From positions 1 to 7,280 of the forward strand of contig CAAGIW010000044.1 of the NCBI GenBank assembly GCA_900770025.1: 7,280 nt of DNA, read 5' to 3'. Below, in pieces: positions 6,219 to 7,280 of this stretch (the stretch's first letter is position 1; each line of letters starts with the position of its first letter). The DNA comes from an uncultured Prevotella sp. GTDB lineage: Bacteria; Bacteroidota; Bacteroidia; Bacteroidales; Bacteroidaceae. The translations under genes were made by a program, and so were the position numbers. A model generated the notes under the pieces. The model did no database searches. It was given only the letters and a program-made list of their open reading frames with translations, and had not been told where the DNA came from.

Positions 6219-6260
6219 TCCTTTCTGTCTGTTTATGGATCATCCTGCGGGTGCAGTGGC

Positions 6261-7280
6261 TTATTGCCTGTACTCAAAGGTGTAGGTGATAACCTGTCCG
6301 TCGGGGTCGGTCACCTTCAGTTCCTTCACGCTCTTGTCGCCGTTCAGCGTGGGCTCCAAGGTGTATGCCTTGTCCTGATAGGTCATGCTCTTGTAGATGT
6401 AGCCGCAGCGGGTGTAGCGGAAGATGCCCAACAGACAGTAGGGATCGCACTTCTCCACGCCCATGAACAGTTGGTTCACGTCCACTGTCTGGTAGCGGTT
6501 GTCCACGTTGGTGGAGCAGTCGGTCTTGAACTTGTGCCACTCGCGCACGCCCTCTTCGTTGATATACACGTAGCGCACGCTGTCGGCGGCACGCTGGGCA
6601 TCCACGCCTGTTTCCTGATTCACAAAGTCTATCGACATGCCTATGCTCTTCTTCTTAGACGAGTGCAGGTATATGGGGCGGAAAAGTGTGCCGCCGTTGC
6701 CGCCGATGACTGTGCCTATGGTGTCGGTAGATGACGTGAAATCCTCCACGGGCTGGAATCCGTTGTTGTATTTACTCTTCAGAGTCACGCTGCCGTCTTT
6801 GATGGTGTAGAGAGAGTCGCTGCCGCAATCAAACGTCAGTTGGCGCAGCACCTCTCCGTTTTTGCTTATCTTTATCTCTGTGGGCGTTGCGTAGATGCTG
6901 TATGAAATGTTGATTTCGCTGCCGTCGCTGCCAGTGATTCTCTTCACAATTCCGGCGCAACCCATCGAGCCATCGCCGCGAGTGGCATACCTGGTAGCTG
7001 TATGAGCCATAGACCATCTGCCGGTCTTGGTAGGAGGTTGCCGTCACGGGTCTGCTGTTCACTCTTGCCCCGTTGCGGTAGATGTAGTATCCTTGCGGCT
7101 GTGCCGTGCCGTAGCCTTGCCGCCAGCTTAGGTTGACTGCGGCAGAGTCCGCTTCGGCTTTCAGCTCCTGTGGTCGTGGCGTGGGTGATTCCGCGTTGGC
7201 GGTAATGCTGAAGGTGACGGTCTGCTCTGCCAGTTCGGGCACGGTGAGCAGTGTGGCCTTGGTGGAAAGGCTTTCGCCCT
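6261..7280 (-). pseudogene. Fibronectin type III domain protein gene, frameshifted and cut at its 5' end
   Basis: The frame is open from the window edge (GESLSTKATLLTVPELAEQ...) and enters an FnIII domain: PQELKAEADSAAVNLSWRQ, GYYIYRNG, then YGSYSYQV. At about 6988-6991 this frame veers into unrelated sequence, while another frame continues the domain exactly where expected (YATRGDGSMGCAG). That second frame runs 230 further residues to a TAA at 6263-6261. The C-terminal part (ITGSDGSEINISYSIY..., ending TYTFEYRQ) is beta-rich, and I do not recognise its family. Loss of two bases (a GT in GTGTATGCC) would explain the shift. The ATG at 7010 in the second frame is an accident of the shift. Export is likely for such proteins, but the N-terminus is not visible. 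It could be a real pseudogene, phase variation or a sequencing error. Confidence 0.72.

Noticed and set aside
6829..7242. A separate 137-codon gene starting at a GTG at 7242
   Set aside because: The frame is open upstream to the window edge and its last 50 or so residues lie beyond the frameshift, so it is a piece of the larger FnIII gene.

Overview
The window looks like a chromosomal segment of a Bacteroidales bacterium, most likely Prevotellaceae. The grounds are the lipoprotein and housekeeping protein types, the weak or absent Shine-Dalgarno sites, and promoters with the Bacteroidetes -7 box TAnnTTTG in front of two divergent genes. Genus level is inference; no rRNA or marker gene is present.

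Layout. 1-117 is most of one copy of a long-hairpin repeat element, cut by the window edge. 118-455 is non-coding and carries a 22-bp tandem repeat array. 456-2763 (minus strand) is a two-gene operon: an OadA/pyruvate carboxylase subunit B-like carboxyltransferase, then an HD-domain phosphohydrolase starting one base after its stop. 2764-2968 is a divergent promoter region. 2969-3745 (plus) encodes a lipoprotein with a possible lipocalin-like C-terminal part. Its rho-independent terminator lies inside the 3' end of the convergent queF gene (3761-4219, minus). 4489-5178 (minus) is yhhQ, a queuosine-precursor transporter, and 5262-6218 (minus) is yrbG, a Ca2+/Na+ antiporter. 6261-7280 (minus) is the 3' part of a fibronectin type III-containing protein gene that is frameshifted near 6989 and runs off the window.

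Functional links. yhhQ and queF belong to one pathway: import of preQ0/preQ1 and reduction of preQ0 to preQ1 for tRNA queuosine. The FnIII gene, yrbG, yhhQ and queF all run the same way with gaps of 42, 83 and 269 bp. The 269-bp gap is largely filled by the second copy of the repeat element.

The most unusual content is this element. At 4249-4414 it is a 166-bp imperfect palindrome with 19-bp ends (one mismatch), and its exact centre is a GGTT loop closed by a perfect 6-bp stem. A 117-bp stretch of it recurs at 1-117 with only two differences, so it looks like a mobile MITE-like or RNA-hairpin repeat. Its left end supplies an in-frame ATG upstream of the normal queF start. The second notable point is that the carboxyltransferase has a C-terminal biotinyl-like domain with no lysine where biotin would attach.
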